Virus record (IMG/VR): IMGVR_UViG_3300030060_001315
Coordinates: 1 to 31,394 of that record
Length of the DNA stretch: 31,394 nt
Source: a virus
Strand: one strand, 5' to 3'
Shown: one piece after another, positions 22,201 to 29,060 of the stretch
Layout of the letters: each line of letters begins with the position of its first letter
How positions within the stretch are numbered: the stretch's first letter is position 1
Position numbers and translations under genes: made by a program
Notes under the pieces: model-generated
Told to the model about the DNA's origin: nothing
Database searches by the model: none
What the model saw: only the letters and a program-made list of their open reading frames with translations

Positions 22201-22805
22201 TTTTTCTGTTCTATCAACGCTTCCTTCAAAGACTTCTGTGAATGAATCATAAGTTCTCTTTCTAAATCGTAAAAAAAAACGCTAGCCGCATGTACTTCTT
22301 TAACTGTTAGTTTTTTCTTAAACAGATCTGCCCTATCTCTATTAGGTTCGTATTCTTCTATTCTATACTTATCTCCGGATTGTGCTATTATAGGCCTATA
22401 TAATACAGACAATATTAAATGTAAATTCTCATCAATGTCTTTAATATAAGTTTCAAGATCTATAAACTCACCTAATGTCATATCTTGTAGTTTAGGATGA
22501 AAACCATATTTAACATTATCTATTTCTACTATGTGTTGTAACTGATCTTCCGGTTCTGATTCTAAAAACTTTGTAAGATGTCCTCCTAGTTTTCCTATAC
22601 TAGGCAAATCTAATACATATAAGTCACGTTTAGGTATATCACTAATAGCAGATATAATACGTAAAACTTTCTCTATGTCATGTATCTTAGTATCGTCTTT
22701 TAATACCTTATTAATCCTTTGGTATCTACCAAGTGTTAATTCATTCCAATGTTCCGGAATGTTAAATCTAAATACTTTTTTGCCTTTGGTAAGTTTGACT
22801 TTCAT
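22182..22805 (-). CDS. Tail assembly chaperone-like protein (zero frame)
   Basis: This protein has 207 residues. The N-terminal 'FNIPEHWNELTLGRYQRINK' followed by 'RIISAISDIPKRDLYVLDL' and 'IVEIDNVKYGFHPKLQDMTL' (about 93-112) matches a family seen in Bacteroidota phages. The C-terminal half is helical. A short product plus a longer one made by -1 frameshift is the signature of tail assembly chaperones such as lambda G/GT. It is unusual that the gene lies next to the terminase, 7 kb from the tape measure. The ATG is preceded by CCCTTTATATAT and one T. Confidence 0.6.
   Translation of the reverse strand: MKVKLTKGKKVFRFNIPEHWNELTLGRYQRINKVLKDDTKIHDIEKVLRIISAISDIPKRDLYVLDLPSIGKLGGHLTKFLESEPEDQLQHIVEIDNVKYGFHPKLQDMTLGEFIDLETYIKDIDENLHLILSVLYRPIIAQSGDKYRIEEYEPNRDRADLFKKKLTVKEVHAASVFFYDLERELMIHSQKSLKEALIEQKNNLEKQ
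22200..22206 (-). other. Candidate -1 ribosomal slippery site (G AAA AAC)
   Basis: The zero frame reads CAG AAA AAC, so the heptamer G AAA AAC fits the X-XXY-YYZ slip pattern, allowing G:U pairing at the first base, as in known sites of the G-UUA-AAC type. A slip puts ribosomes into the extension five codons before the zero-frame TAG. A run of nine T (22271-22279, codons TTT TTT TAC) is a second possible slip site upstream. Confidence 0.5.
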
Positions 22806-22806
22806 A

Positions 22807-22818
22807 ATATATAAAGGG
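22807..22818 (-). promoter_or_regulatory. Leader motif CCCTTTATATAT, copy 3
   Basis: This copy is identical to the one at 10130-10141, including the single T between motif and ATG. It fills the 30-base space between the terminase stop and the chaperone-like gene. ATTAACA lies a few bases further upstream on the same strand, as it also does at the copy near 27640. Confidence 0.45.
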
Positions 22819-22835
22819 ATTTTGTTAATAATCGT

Positions 22836-24149
22836 TTACTGTACGTAGTATCTTCCAACATTAGCGTCTATTTCATAATACATTCTCATCATTATAGCGT
22901 CAGCATAATCCGGTGATCTACCTAATAATTCTTTTATTGTATCTTTACCTATAATAGCTAGTTTTGTATCTTTGTCTATACCTGTCCTCCTTACTTGTTC
23001 TAATTCAGATATGATTATAGTTTTTAATTCTGTATTATCTGTATATAAGCATACCTCATCTTTATTTATTAACTCAGCTAATTTGTAATAACATTGTGTT
23101 TTGAGGTTTCTGTAATTTTCTCCTTTTAACGCTTTAGATCCATTTACAAAACCTCTACATCTAAGTATATCTTTAACACCTCCTCCAACACCATCTTCAT
23201 CTACAATTATGTTATATGTATTTACTACATATTTGTTTTGTAATTCTTTAATCTTATTAGCGCAATCCGTAACACTACTAACATCCATTTGAACATACTT
23301 AATTACTTTTAGACCTTTCCATACAATTATTACAGTCCTATCATTTCCAAACCTCGCTATGTCCGCACTAATGTAATAATTATCACCTTTGACGGACTTA
23401 TTTTCAAAAGAGGTCTGTAACCTATCCCACTCTATTAACCTGTCGTCTGCGTCATCATACTCCCAATTACCATATAATAGTCTTTGTTTGCTAATATTGT
23501 CTAATTTCTTTAATTGTTCCTCATAGTGTTTTGATATGTGTGGATTGTCTGTAACTAATGATTGTATAAATTTTCTATACTTAGGTAACTCATTATTTTC
23601 ATGAGGTCTATAAAAGTCTGTATATACCCAATTCTTAGCAGGATTGCAAGTAAGTAATAGTTTCGGTATTAAATTATAGTCATCTAATTTATACCTTAGT
23701 CTTGAAGATAATACTGATTTTGCTTTTTCTCTAATCTGATTACACTCATCTACAAATGCTAGTGTTATTTCTAAACTTCCTAAACTATCATAGTTTGGAT
23801 CTGCAGGGTAATGAAATAAATCCTTAAGAAACACCTCACTACCATTATAAAACTTTATAGTATTACTATTTCCGTTATATACATAGTGTTCTCCAAACTT
23901 TAGATTAAATTGTCCGCATACCTCAAAGAAAGTATTTAGTGTTGTAGCTTTTAAATTAGATAACTTAGATCTACCTATAAGACATCTAATACCTCTATAC
24001 TGTAAACAATTAATTATAACCCAAGCACAACCAGTCCATGACTTACCTCCCCCAGCTGCACCACCAAACAATATTTCTGTTGTTTCGTTATCAAATAGGT
24101 AATTAAAACATTCTCTTTGTTTCTTACTTAGATCCGGTATAATCCTCAT
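22836..24149 (-). CDS. Terminase large subunit
   Basis: This 437-residue protein is the packaging motor and nuclease. Walker A is GGAAGGGKS (29-37) and Walker B with the catalytic acid is LAFVDE (130-135). A coupling motif is near TCNP (167-170). The RNase H-like nuclease has its acids at Asp263 (SADIARFGNDRT), Asp317/Asp319 (VDEDGVGGG) and Asp414/Asp417 (SPDYADA). The set is complete, so the protein should be active. It overlaps the small subunit by 26 bases. The length is normal for this group. Confidence 0.92.
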   Translation of the reverse strand: MRIIPDLSKKQRECFNYLFDNETTEILFGGAAGGGKSWTGCAWVIINCLQYRGIRCLIGRSKLSNLKATTLNTFFEVCGQFNLKFGEHYVYNGNSNTIKFYNGSEVFLKDLFHYPADPNYDSLGSLEITLAFVDECNQIREKAKSVLSSRLRYKLDDYNLIPKLLLTCNPAKNWVYTDFYRPHENNELPKYRKFIQSLVTDNPHISKHYEEQLKKLDNISKQRLLYGNWEYDDADDRLIEWDRLQTSFENKSVKGDNYYISADIARFGNDRTVIIVWKGLKVIKYVQMDVSSVTDCANKIKELQNKYVVNTYNIIVDEDGVGGGVKDILRCRGFVNGSKALKGENYRNLKTQCYYKLAELINKDEVCLYTDNTELKTIIISELEQVRRTGIDKDTKLAIIGKDTIKELLGRSPDYADAIMMRMYYEIDANVGRYYVQ

Positions 24150-24486
24150 TAAGATTTAACTCTATTGTAATAGGTTCGTTCCCTGTTGTAATATCAAGCT
24201 CCGACTTCTCAATGTATCCTCTTTTCTTTCCTTTTGTTTTTAAATAGAATATTGTAGCACTTGTAGAACCATCCTTCATTTGTGTGTGCAATTGACTTTC
24301 TGCAAAATCCAAAGCTATCTCCTCAATATCTCTTACTTTGTCTGCAAACTCTGTATCCTCTTTTAACCATTTGTAGTATGTAGACCTTGGTATATCAGAA
24401 GTTCTACATGCTGTAGTTACTACACCTAATGATTGTTCTAACGCTTTTAGAAATAAATCCTTTTTTATATGCCCACTATTGCTCAT
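24124..24486 (-). CDS. Terminase small subunit
   Basis: This 120-residue protein has an N-terminal helix-turn-helix ('LGVVTTACRTSDIPRSTYYK', then 'WLKEDTEFADKVRDIEE') that binds packaging-site DNA. A helical oligomerisation part follows ('ESQLHTQMKDGSTSATIFYL') with 'KTKGKKRGY', a frequent end in small terminases of related phages. It overlaps both the large subunit and the IbrB-like gene upstream, tying packaging genes to the sulfur-type module in one transcript. Confidence 0.8.
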   Translation of the reverse strand: MSNSGHIKKDLFLKALEQSLGVVTTACRTSDIPRSTYYKWLKEDTEFADKVRDIEEIALDFAESQLHTQMKDGSTSATIFYLKTKGKKRGYIEKSELDITTGNEPITIELNLNEDYTGSK

Positions 24487-24997
24487 CTTCTTTGTCTTTA
24501 GGTTTCCATGATTTGCTAAACTCTAAGTCTTTAAATACTTCTGATTTTGGGATACCTGCTCTATATAATAATCTAACTACTTCCTCTTTCTCCATTTGTA
24601 GTCTTTTCATTATCTCTTTTCCTTCTAATCCTTGTTCTACCATCTCTACAAGTATATTACTCATCTCTAATACTCCGTGTGTTCCTCTTGCTCTATTGTG
24701 TCTTATAGTAGCCATTTGTTGTTGGGATATATCTTTAGGTGTAATCATAACAGTAGGTACATATCCATCTGTTAAGTCTTTTAGATCTTCTGATACTGTC
24801 CACCTATGAAATCCATCTACTATTGTCATATCCGGATTTATTACAATAGGCTGCGTCCAACCATCTTCCTGTATAGATATTTTTAGTAACTCCATTTCAG
24901 TACTAGCAACTCTATTCGGATTATAGTTATTAGGTTTTAACTCTTCTCTTTTTCTCCAAACAATATTATTTAGAGGTTGTTTATCGTATTTTTTCAT
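24476..24997 (-). CDS. IbrB/YbdM-like ParB-fold protein
   Basis: This 173-residue protein has a ParB/Srx-type fold: 'LKPNNYNPNRVASTEMELLK', 'IQEDGWTQPIVINPDMTIVD' and the nucleotide-pocket-like motif DGFHRW (61-66). The following 'ATIRHNRARGTHGVLEMSNI' (96-115) is specific to the IbrB/YbdM family rather than chromosome-partition ParB. In enterobacteria IbrB is encoded beside IbrA, a PAPS-reductase-family protein, and the same pair is found here. Proteins of this fold can bind or hydrolyse CTP or ATP; activity in this family is not settled. It overlaps the small terminase gene by 11 bases. Confidence 0.75.
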   Translation of the reverse strand: MKKYDKQPLNNIVWRKREELKPNNYNPNRVASTEMELLKISIQEDGWTQPIVINPDMTIVDGFHRWTVSEDLKDLTDGYVPTVMITPKDISQQQMATIRHNRARGTHGVLEMSNILVEMVEQGLEGKEIMKRLQMEKEEVVRLLYRAGIPKSEVFKDLEFSKSWKPKDKEDEQ

Positions 24998-25040
24998 ATA
25001 TAATCATTATTAATATTATTAACCAAAACAAGCAAAACAT
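24981..25040 (-). CDS. Possible 19-aa membrane microprotein
   Basis: A 20-codon frame fills the 53-base space between IbrA- and IbrB-like genes and runs 17 bases into the latter. The product, beginning MFCLFWLIILIMIIYEK, is almost fully hydrophobic with a charged end, i.e. one short membrane span. No other small frame in this gap is open. AT-rich spacers can give such frames by chance, so support is weak. Confidence 0.25.
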   Translation of the reverse strand: MFCLFWLIILIMIIYEKIR

Positions 25041-25050
25041 TATAAACTCA

Positions 25051-26217
25051 TTACTTTCCATATCTATGTATAGCTTCTTCCATTGTTATTCCCATCTTAT
25101 CTCTTTTCTTTACCGCTGCATTAAATAATGCGTTTATCTGTCTACCTTTAAAATCACCACGCAAAGCACATCTACATAAAAATTCCCAAGACATACCTGT
25201 AATAGGATGCGGTTCACTATCCTCTATTTGATCTCTTGTCTTATTATAATGATAAGTTTTCATGTAGTTATTAAGTGTTTTCATTACTTCGTTTTTGTAT
25301 TTAGGACTATAACTATCTAGTATAACTTTTGTGTATTCTTGATATGTTAAATGTTCCGGTTTGTTTTTAGGATTACTGTATAACTCAGTGTTTCCGTATC
25401 TCCATGCTGTAGCAACTCCAGGTACTCTATTTAACATTTTACTCCACATCTCAGGAAAACATTCACTATATATCCATAAACCTCTTAACGGTTCTTCTCC
25501 ATACGGAGGACATACTCTTTGTGTAAGATACTTTCCGTATAGTTTTGTTTTATTAAATACATCATAAGTCTTATTATAATCCCAACCTAACTTATGTACT
25601 GCTAACCATACATCTTGACTACTCCAATCGTAAATAGGATGAGCCATTACTGTATTCCATACAGCACTACTTTGTATATAACTATCATTCTTTTTCGATG
25701 TTATTACAGACATTCTTCTCATACTTTCTTCCGTTCTAACTCCTGTAAGATATATAACAGAACCTACCTCTTTATCAAAATAATACGGACTAAAATCTTG
25801 AAATGATAATCCTTTCTTCCATCTCTTATGATCTGTAATAGCTTTTTCTGGTAGAGGTCTTACCCATAAATCCTCTTTATCTTTATCCCAACAATACCAA
25901 TAAGGCTCTTCATTACTACAAGCGTTTCTGTGTTTCCACTCCATACAAAGCCATATAAAATTAATATCTTCTATTTCAGACACTCTTTGTACATATTCAA
26001 CGGTTGGTGGATGTACAGCCTCTTCATCAAAAAACATTACATCTAACGGTAGCTTATCCATTTCTCTTGCAACTTCTAACGCAACATTTAATACCGCTGT
26101 ACTATCTTTACCACCACTAAAACTAACACAAACCTTATCGTAATTTTTAAAACAATATTCTATACGCTTTTTACTTGCTATATAAACATTATCTTCTTGA
26201 TAGTTTTTTACACTCAT
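25051..26217 (-). CDS. PAPS-reductase-family protein, IbrA-like (DUF3440 type)
   Basis: This 388-residue PP-loop ATPase has SGGKDS at 34-39 for adenylation chemistry. 'DVMFFDEEAVHPPTVEY' (59-75), 'LTGVRTEESMRR' (157-168), 'AHPIYDWSSQDVWLAVHK' (192-209) and C236 follow, as in PAPS-reductase / DUF3440 proteins. Members activate a substrate with ATP, often to transfer or reduce sulfur, but no cysteine pair for sulfite formation is seen. Pairing with an IbrB-like gene downstream points to the IbrA type, whose reaction is unknown. It follows the bicupin by one base. DNA sulfur modification is a possibility, not shown. Confidence 0.75.
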   Translation of the reverse strand: MSVKNYQEDNVYIASKKRIEYCFKNYDKVCVSFSGGKDSTAVLNVALEVAREMDKLPLDVMFFDEEAVHPPTVEYVQRVSEIEDINFIWLCMEWKHRNACSNEEPYWYCWDKDKEDLWVRPLPEKAITDHKRWKKGLSFQDFSPYYFDKEVGSVIYLTGVRTEESMRRMSVITSKKNDSYIQSSAVWNTVMAHPIYDWSSQDVWLAVHKLGWDYNKTYDVFNKTKLYGKYLTQRVCPPYGEEPLRGLWIYSECFPEMWSKMLNRVPGVATAWRYGNTELYSNPKNKPEHLTYQEYTKVILDSYSPKYKNEVMKTLNNYMKTYHYNKTRDQIEDSEPHPITGMSWEFLCRCALRGDFKGRQINALFNAAVKKRDKMGITMEEAIHRYGK

Positions 26218-26218
26218 A

Positions 26219-27064
26219 TTATTGTGTTCTAATTGTTTCTATTGATCCAGCACTAACAAAATCTCCTTCATCATTCTGTACTATTGTTCTATTAATCATA
26301 GGATGTACTATGTCTGTTGCTCCAAAATCACTATCCGGATGAAAAGCTATTACATCCATATGACTATCCGTTGTATCAAATTTGTGTGTTCCTGCTAAAT
26401 GTATCTTACCATCTAATCCTACTCCTTCTGAGTTTTCCATACCTTCTTGCCATTCTTTTATCACAAATATCATACCCTTAAATAAAGGTAGAGTACCAAA
26501 AGGTGTAACACATTCTCCATATCCATCAGCTACAATACCTATTCTATGACTCGGATGCGTATGCGCTGTTTGTGTTATATTCTTTGGAAAGTGTAAATGA
26601 TTAAGACAGGGATCTCCTAACTTTACCGGAGGTATTAATAAACTGTCTGTACAACCATCAATATATTTAAGTCTGCCGGTTTTTTCTATATTACCTCCAA
26701 ATGTATTCATTGCCCTGTATTGTGTTTGAGGATATATACCTTTTGTATGCAATACTTCTATTAATATAAACTTAGATCCATGTACTTTCTGACTTATAAA
26801 AATTCCATCTACACTAAAATAACTACCAGCAGTTATAAACATATTATTATATAAGTTTGTTATTATAGTGGCGTTACCTTCGTACACATATCCGTAATAA
26901 CTACAATCATTGCTTAACTCAGGCAATCCTTCATTATCTATAACATTGTAGTATCTTATCGGATACTTTTCATGTTTACTATCATCAAATAGTAATCCTG
27001 CTTTTTCATTTGAGAAACTAATAAATGCTAGGTTCTCTTCATATTTTATGTTTTCTGGTATCAT
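26219..27064 (-). CDS. Bicupin-like metal-binding protein
   Basis: This protein has 281 residues. Two cupin-type beta-barrels are suggested: a degenerate one (about 45-110) and a full one (about 150-245). The metal site is probably formed by His156/His158 (NHLHFP) and His168/His170/His173 (TAHTHPSHRIG), with His242 near 'IAFHPDSDFGATDIVHPMIN'. A 'GYGECVTPFGTLPLFKGMIF' turn region follows the first motif. Cupins act as dioxygenases, isomerases or binding proteins; the reaction here is not known. The gene is packed tightly between the ParB-like and IbrA-like genes, so it belongs to the same module. Confidence 0.6.
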   Translation of the reverse strand: MIPENIKYEENLAFISFSNEKAGLLFDDSKHEKYPIRYYNVIDNEGLPELSNDCSYYGYVYEGNATIITNLYNNMFITAGSYFSVDGIFISQKVHGSKFILIEVLHTKGIYPQTQYRAMNTFGGNIEKTGRLKYIDGCTDSLLIPPVKLGDPCLNHLHFPKNITQTAHTHPSHRIGIVADGYGECVTPFGTLPLFKGMIFVIKEWQEGMENSEGVGLDGKIHLAGTHKFDTTDSHMDVIAFHPDSDFGATDIVHPMINRTIVQNDEGDFVSAGSIETIRTQ

Positions 27065-27070
27065 ATTTTT

Positions 27071-27637
27071 TTATTTATAGTTATTTACTAAGACCATTAA
27101 GGCCTCCTCTAATTTTATATCCTCTCTTTCTCTTATTGTATTTAGTGTTTCTACAAGTTTCTTTTTGTTTTCATATAACATAATACACTCAAACTTTCCG
27201 TAGTCCTCATCTTTTACACTAGGTTTTACATCTTCAAATTGTAGATCATCATCTAGTTTAAAATAATCATCTTCATTTTGCCAAACATCAAGCCCCCAAT
27301 CCTTTAACTCTATTGTATTCCAAGTATTACCTAAAACATCCCAGTTCCAATCCCCAAAGTTTACATTGTCTTTTACTATAAATTCTCTTTTCTGTTTGTC
27401 TGTTAATCCTGTAGCTATCTTGATTGGTACTTCTTTTAATCCCGCTTCTATAGCTGCTTTATGTCGCATGTTTCCTCCCAGTATAGTCATATCTTCATCT
27501 ACTACAATAGGACGCAATTCTAACATTTCAGGAAATTCTCTAATACTATTAACTAACTTATCGAACTTTGCGTTCTTTATAATTCTTGGATTATCTTCGT
27601 TAGTTTTTAATTTGTTGATTTTCATTTTCTTATCCAT
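27071..27637 (-). CDS. ParB-like nuclease-fold protein
   Basis: This protein has 188 residues. The N-terminal ParB-type domain reads 'NPRIIKNAKFDKLVNSIREF', 'PIVVDEDMTILGGNMRHKAA' (GGNMRHKA at 54-61) and 'VPIKIATGLTDKQKREFIVK'. The region 'DNVNFGDWNWDVLGNTWN' (90-107) with 'LKDWGLD' is typical of phage ParB proteins linked to DNA modification. It differs from the second ParB-like protein of the module, which carries the IbrB-specific motif. The start overlaps a CCCTTTATATAT copy; Met5 is an alternative. It could bind DNA or nucleotide and direct the other enzymes. Confidence 0.7.
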   Translation of the reverse strand: MDKKMKINKLKTNEDNPRIIKNAKFDKLVNSIREFPEMLELRPIVVDEDMTILGGNMRHKAAIEAGLKEVPIKIATGLTDKQKREFIVKDNVNFGDWNWDVLGNTWNTIELKDWGLDVWQNEDDYFKLDDDLQFEDVKPSVKDEDYGKFECIMLYENKKKLVETLNTIREREDIKLEEALMVLVNNYK

Positions 27638-27647
27638 ATATAAAGGG
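27636..27647 (-). promoter_or_regulatory. Leader motif CCCTTTATATAT, copy 4
   Basis: This is the same 12-mer, here running directly into the ATG so that its last two bases are the A and T of the start codon. It marks the start of the ParB-bicupin-IbrA-IbrB module. ATTAACA upstream is shared with the copy near 22810. Confidence 0.4.
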
Positions 27648-27659
27648 CTTTATTGTTAA

Positions 27660-27890
27660 TTATTTTTCTGTATTATTATATTTAAAATCATTCCATAACC
27701 GATCACCACTCATGTGTTCCTCATTCCTTTTTATGTCTGGAAATCCTTTGTACTCTTCTGTTTTTATCTGTTCCATGTAGGTATCACAACATCTAGCTTC
27801 CTCACAAACTAATCCTTTTATCTCTATATACTTAAATTTTACTTTGTATATATTTTTTTTATTACCGCATATATGACAAATAAACTTCAC
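27660..27890 (-). CDS. Small zinc-ribbon protein (GTG start)
   Basis: This protein has 76 residues with a zinc-ribbon-like Cys set: C5 and C8 (FICHICGN), then C29, C34 and C35 (LVCEEARCCDTYME). It starts at a GTG that overlaps the TGA of the microgene upstream (GTGA), which also supports the choice of start. The C-terminal half is helical and charged. Such small zinc proteins often bind host polymerase or nucleic acids; no specific partner is visible. Confidence 0.6.
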   Translation of the reverse strand: MKFICHICGNKKNIYKVKFKYIEIKGLVCEEARCCDTYMEQIKTEEYKGFPDIKRNEEHMSGDRLWNDFKYNNTEK

Positions 27891-27961
27891 AACCTATCCT
27901 CTATTTGTGTTAATACATACATACCTAAAACAAAACCTACTCCAAATATTACTAAATACAT
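27887..27961 (-). CDS. 24-aa membrane microprotein
   Basis: A 25-codon frame is locked between two genes: its ATG shares one base with the TGA upstream (TGATG), and its TGA overlaps the GTG of the zinc-ribbon gene (GTGA). The product, beginning MYLVIFGVGFVLGMYVLTQ, has one hydrophobic segment (2-17) and a short charged end. Coupling at both ends makes a real gene much more likely than chance. Function unknown; membrane signalling or exclusion of other phages are possible. Confidence 0.55.
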   Translation of the reverse strand: MYLVIFGVGFVLGMYVLTQIEDRL

Positions 27962-28146
27962 CATTTTTTATATTTTAAATATACTTCTTCTTTTGTTATA
28001 TGTTTTTCTTCAAATCCAAACTGCATTTCAAATCCATAATCTTCTGTAATTATTTCAGGCAAAACAACTTTACCATTTTTTATAATAGTAGGTTTGTAGT
28101 AATACTTCTTAGTTTTCCTACCTACTCTGTTATTATTATTCTTCAT
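27961..28146 (-). CDS. Small early protein, unknown function
   Basis: This protein has 61 residues and is very basic at the N terminus ('MKNNNNRVGRKTKKYYYKP'), then 'TIIKNGKVVLPEIITEDYGF' and a helical acidic/basic end. No domain is recognised. It overlaps the zinc-ribbon gene upstream by 11 bases and is followed by the microgene in TGATG. Size and place suit a small regulator or host-directed factor. Confidence 0.5.
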   Translation of the reverse strand: MKNNNNRVGRKTKKYYYKPTIIKNGKVVLPEIITEDYGFEMQFGFEEKHITKEEVYLKYKK

Positions 28147-28534
28147 AGTTTTCTATTATTTGTTTTATACCTCTATAACACTGCATAAGACAACTATTAC
28201 AATTTGTATTAATTCTAAAACCTGTGTTATATATTGTGTTATGTAATTCTACCATTTTCTGTTTCGCTTCTTTTGTTTTTGCTTCTCCTGTCTTAATATC
28301 TTCCCATATTTCAAAGATTTCCTTTTTTAGGTGCTCAGGTATCTCTTTTGTTTTTAAGTGTTCTGTAGCCTCCCATTTGTTCTCAGGACAACTCATTATA
28401 GCTATACTTGCTTTTATCCTCATAAAACATCCGCACTTTTTACAAGTCATTGTAGGTTTAAAAAGATATTCACATGATCTACATACATCTAATCTTTTAT
28501 TGTATAGTTTTTTATCTATAAAAAAATTACTCAC
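28136..28534 (-). CDS. Zinc-ribbon protein with two Cys clusters
   Basis: This protein has 132 residues. The N-terminal cluster C18-x2-C21 ... C31-x2-C34-x-C36 ... C49 ('VCRSCEYLFKPTMTCKKCGC') is a zinc ribbon. A helical linker (about 55-105) leads to a second cluster C112-x2-C115-x3-C119 ('NCNSCLMQCYRG'). Similar proteins are widespread in Bacteroidota phages next to sigma-like genes, so a transcription- or nucleic-acid-related role is plausible. It overlaps the sigma-like gene upstream by eight bases. Confidence 0.6.
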   Translation of the reverse strand: MSNFFIDKKLYNKRLDVCRSCEYLFKPTMTCKKCGCFMRIKASIAIMSCPENKWEATEHLKTKEIPEHLKKEIFEIWEDIKTGEAKTKEAKQKMVELHNTIYNTGFRINTNCNSCLMQCYRGIKQIIENYEE

Positions 28535-29060
28535 CTAATACTTCTTTTAATATTTTTCTTACATTATCTATTGTATTAAATAAACTATTCCTACTTATTC
28601 CTGTTTTCTTTGCTAGTGTATCTAATGTTTCTTTATTTTCTACACTATAATATAGTTTGTATATCTCCTTATCATACCAATACATCTTATCCAACTCTTG
28701 ATCTATTTGTTCGTAATATTGCCAAGTCTTAACCTCATTATCTGTATCTGTATAATTGTAAACAATATAATCTACATTATCTAAATTTGTTAGATTATCG
28801 TAATACTTTGTATATGTAGAATAAAACTTGTTCTTCTTAGAAGTGAAGTATCTCCTAAGTGTCAATGCAGAATATTTTATTAATCCTTCCTTGCCGTCTT
28901 TATCATAAATACTTCTCAAAGTATCTTGATTCATATTTAAAAAATACTCATATAACATTTGAACAGAATCGTTAATCCTATCTTGACAGTGTGTATATTG
29001 TCCTGCTATACCTTTAAAAACAATTTCTAACTCTATTAATACATCAGCTATTTTACTCAT
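28527..29060 (-). CDS. Sigma-factor-like (region 4-type) protein
   Basis: This protein has 177 residues. The N-terminal half contains 'RINDSVQMLYEYFLNMNQD' (about 28-46), like the D-x-x-Q region of sigma-70 region 2, and 'YSALTLRRYFTSKKNKF'. The C-terminal helix-turn-helix 'TLDTLAKKTGISRNSLFNTI' plus 'DNVRKILKE' matches sigma region 4. It therefore looks like a divergent sigma or region-4 protein. A phage sigma could switch host polymerase to late promoters; the repeated CCCTTTATATAT elements are a conceivable target. It overlaps neighbours by eight bases on each side. Confidence 0.55.
   Translation of the reverse strand: MSKIADVLIELEIVFKGIAGQYTHCQDRINDSVQMLYEYFLNMNQDTLRSIYDKDGKEGLIKYSALTLRRYFTSKKNKFYSTYTKYYDNLTNLDNVDYIVYNYTDTDNEVKTWQYYEQIDQELDKMYWYDKEIYKLYYSVENKETLDTLAKKTGISRNSLFNTIDNVRKILKEVLGE

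Noticed and set aside
24429-24809. Plus-strand open frame of 126 codons opposite the IbrB-like gene
   Set aside because: Antisense shadow rich in Ser, Leu and Cys, caused by the codons of the real gene.
24476-27637. The two ParB-like genes as a plasmid partition system
   Set aside because: No ParA ATPase and no parS-like inverted repeats are seen; motifs match the modification-linked and IbrB-type families instead.
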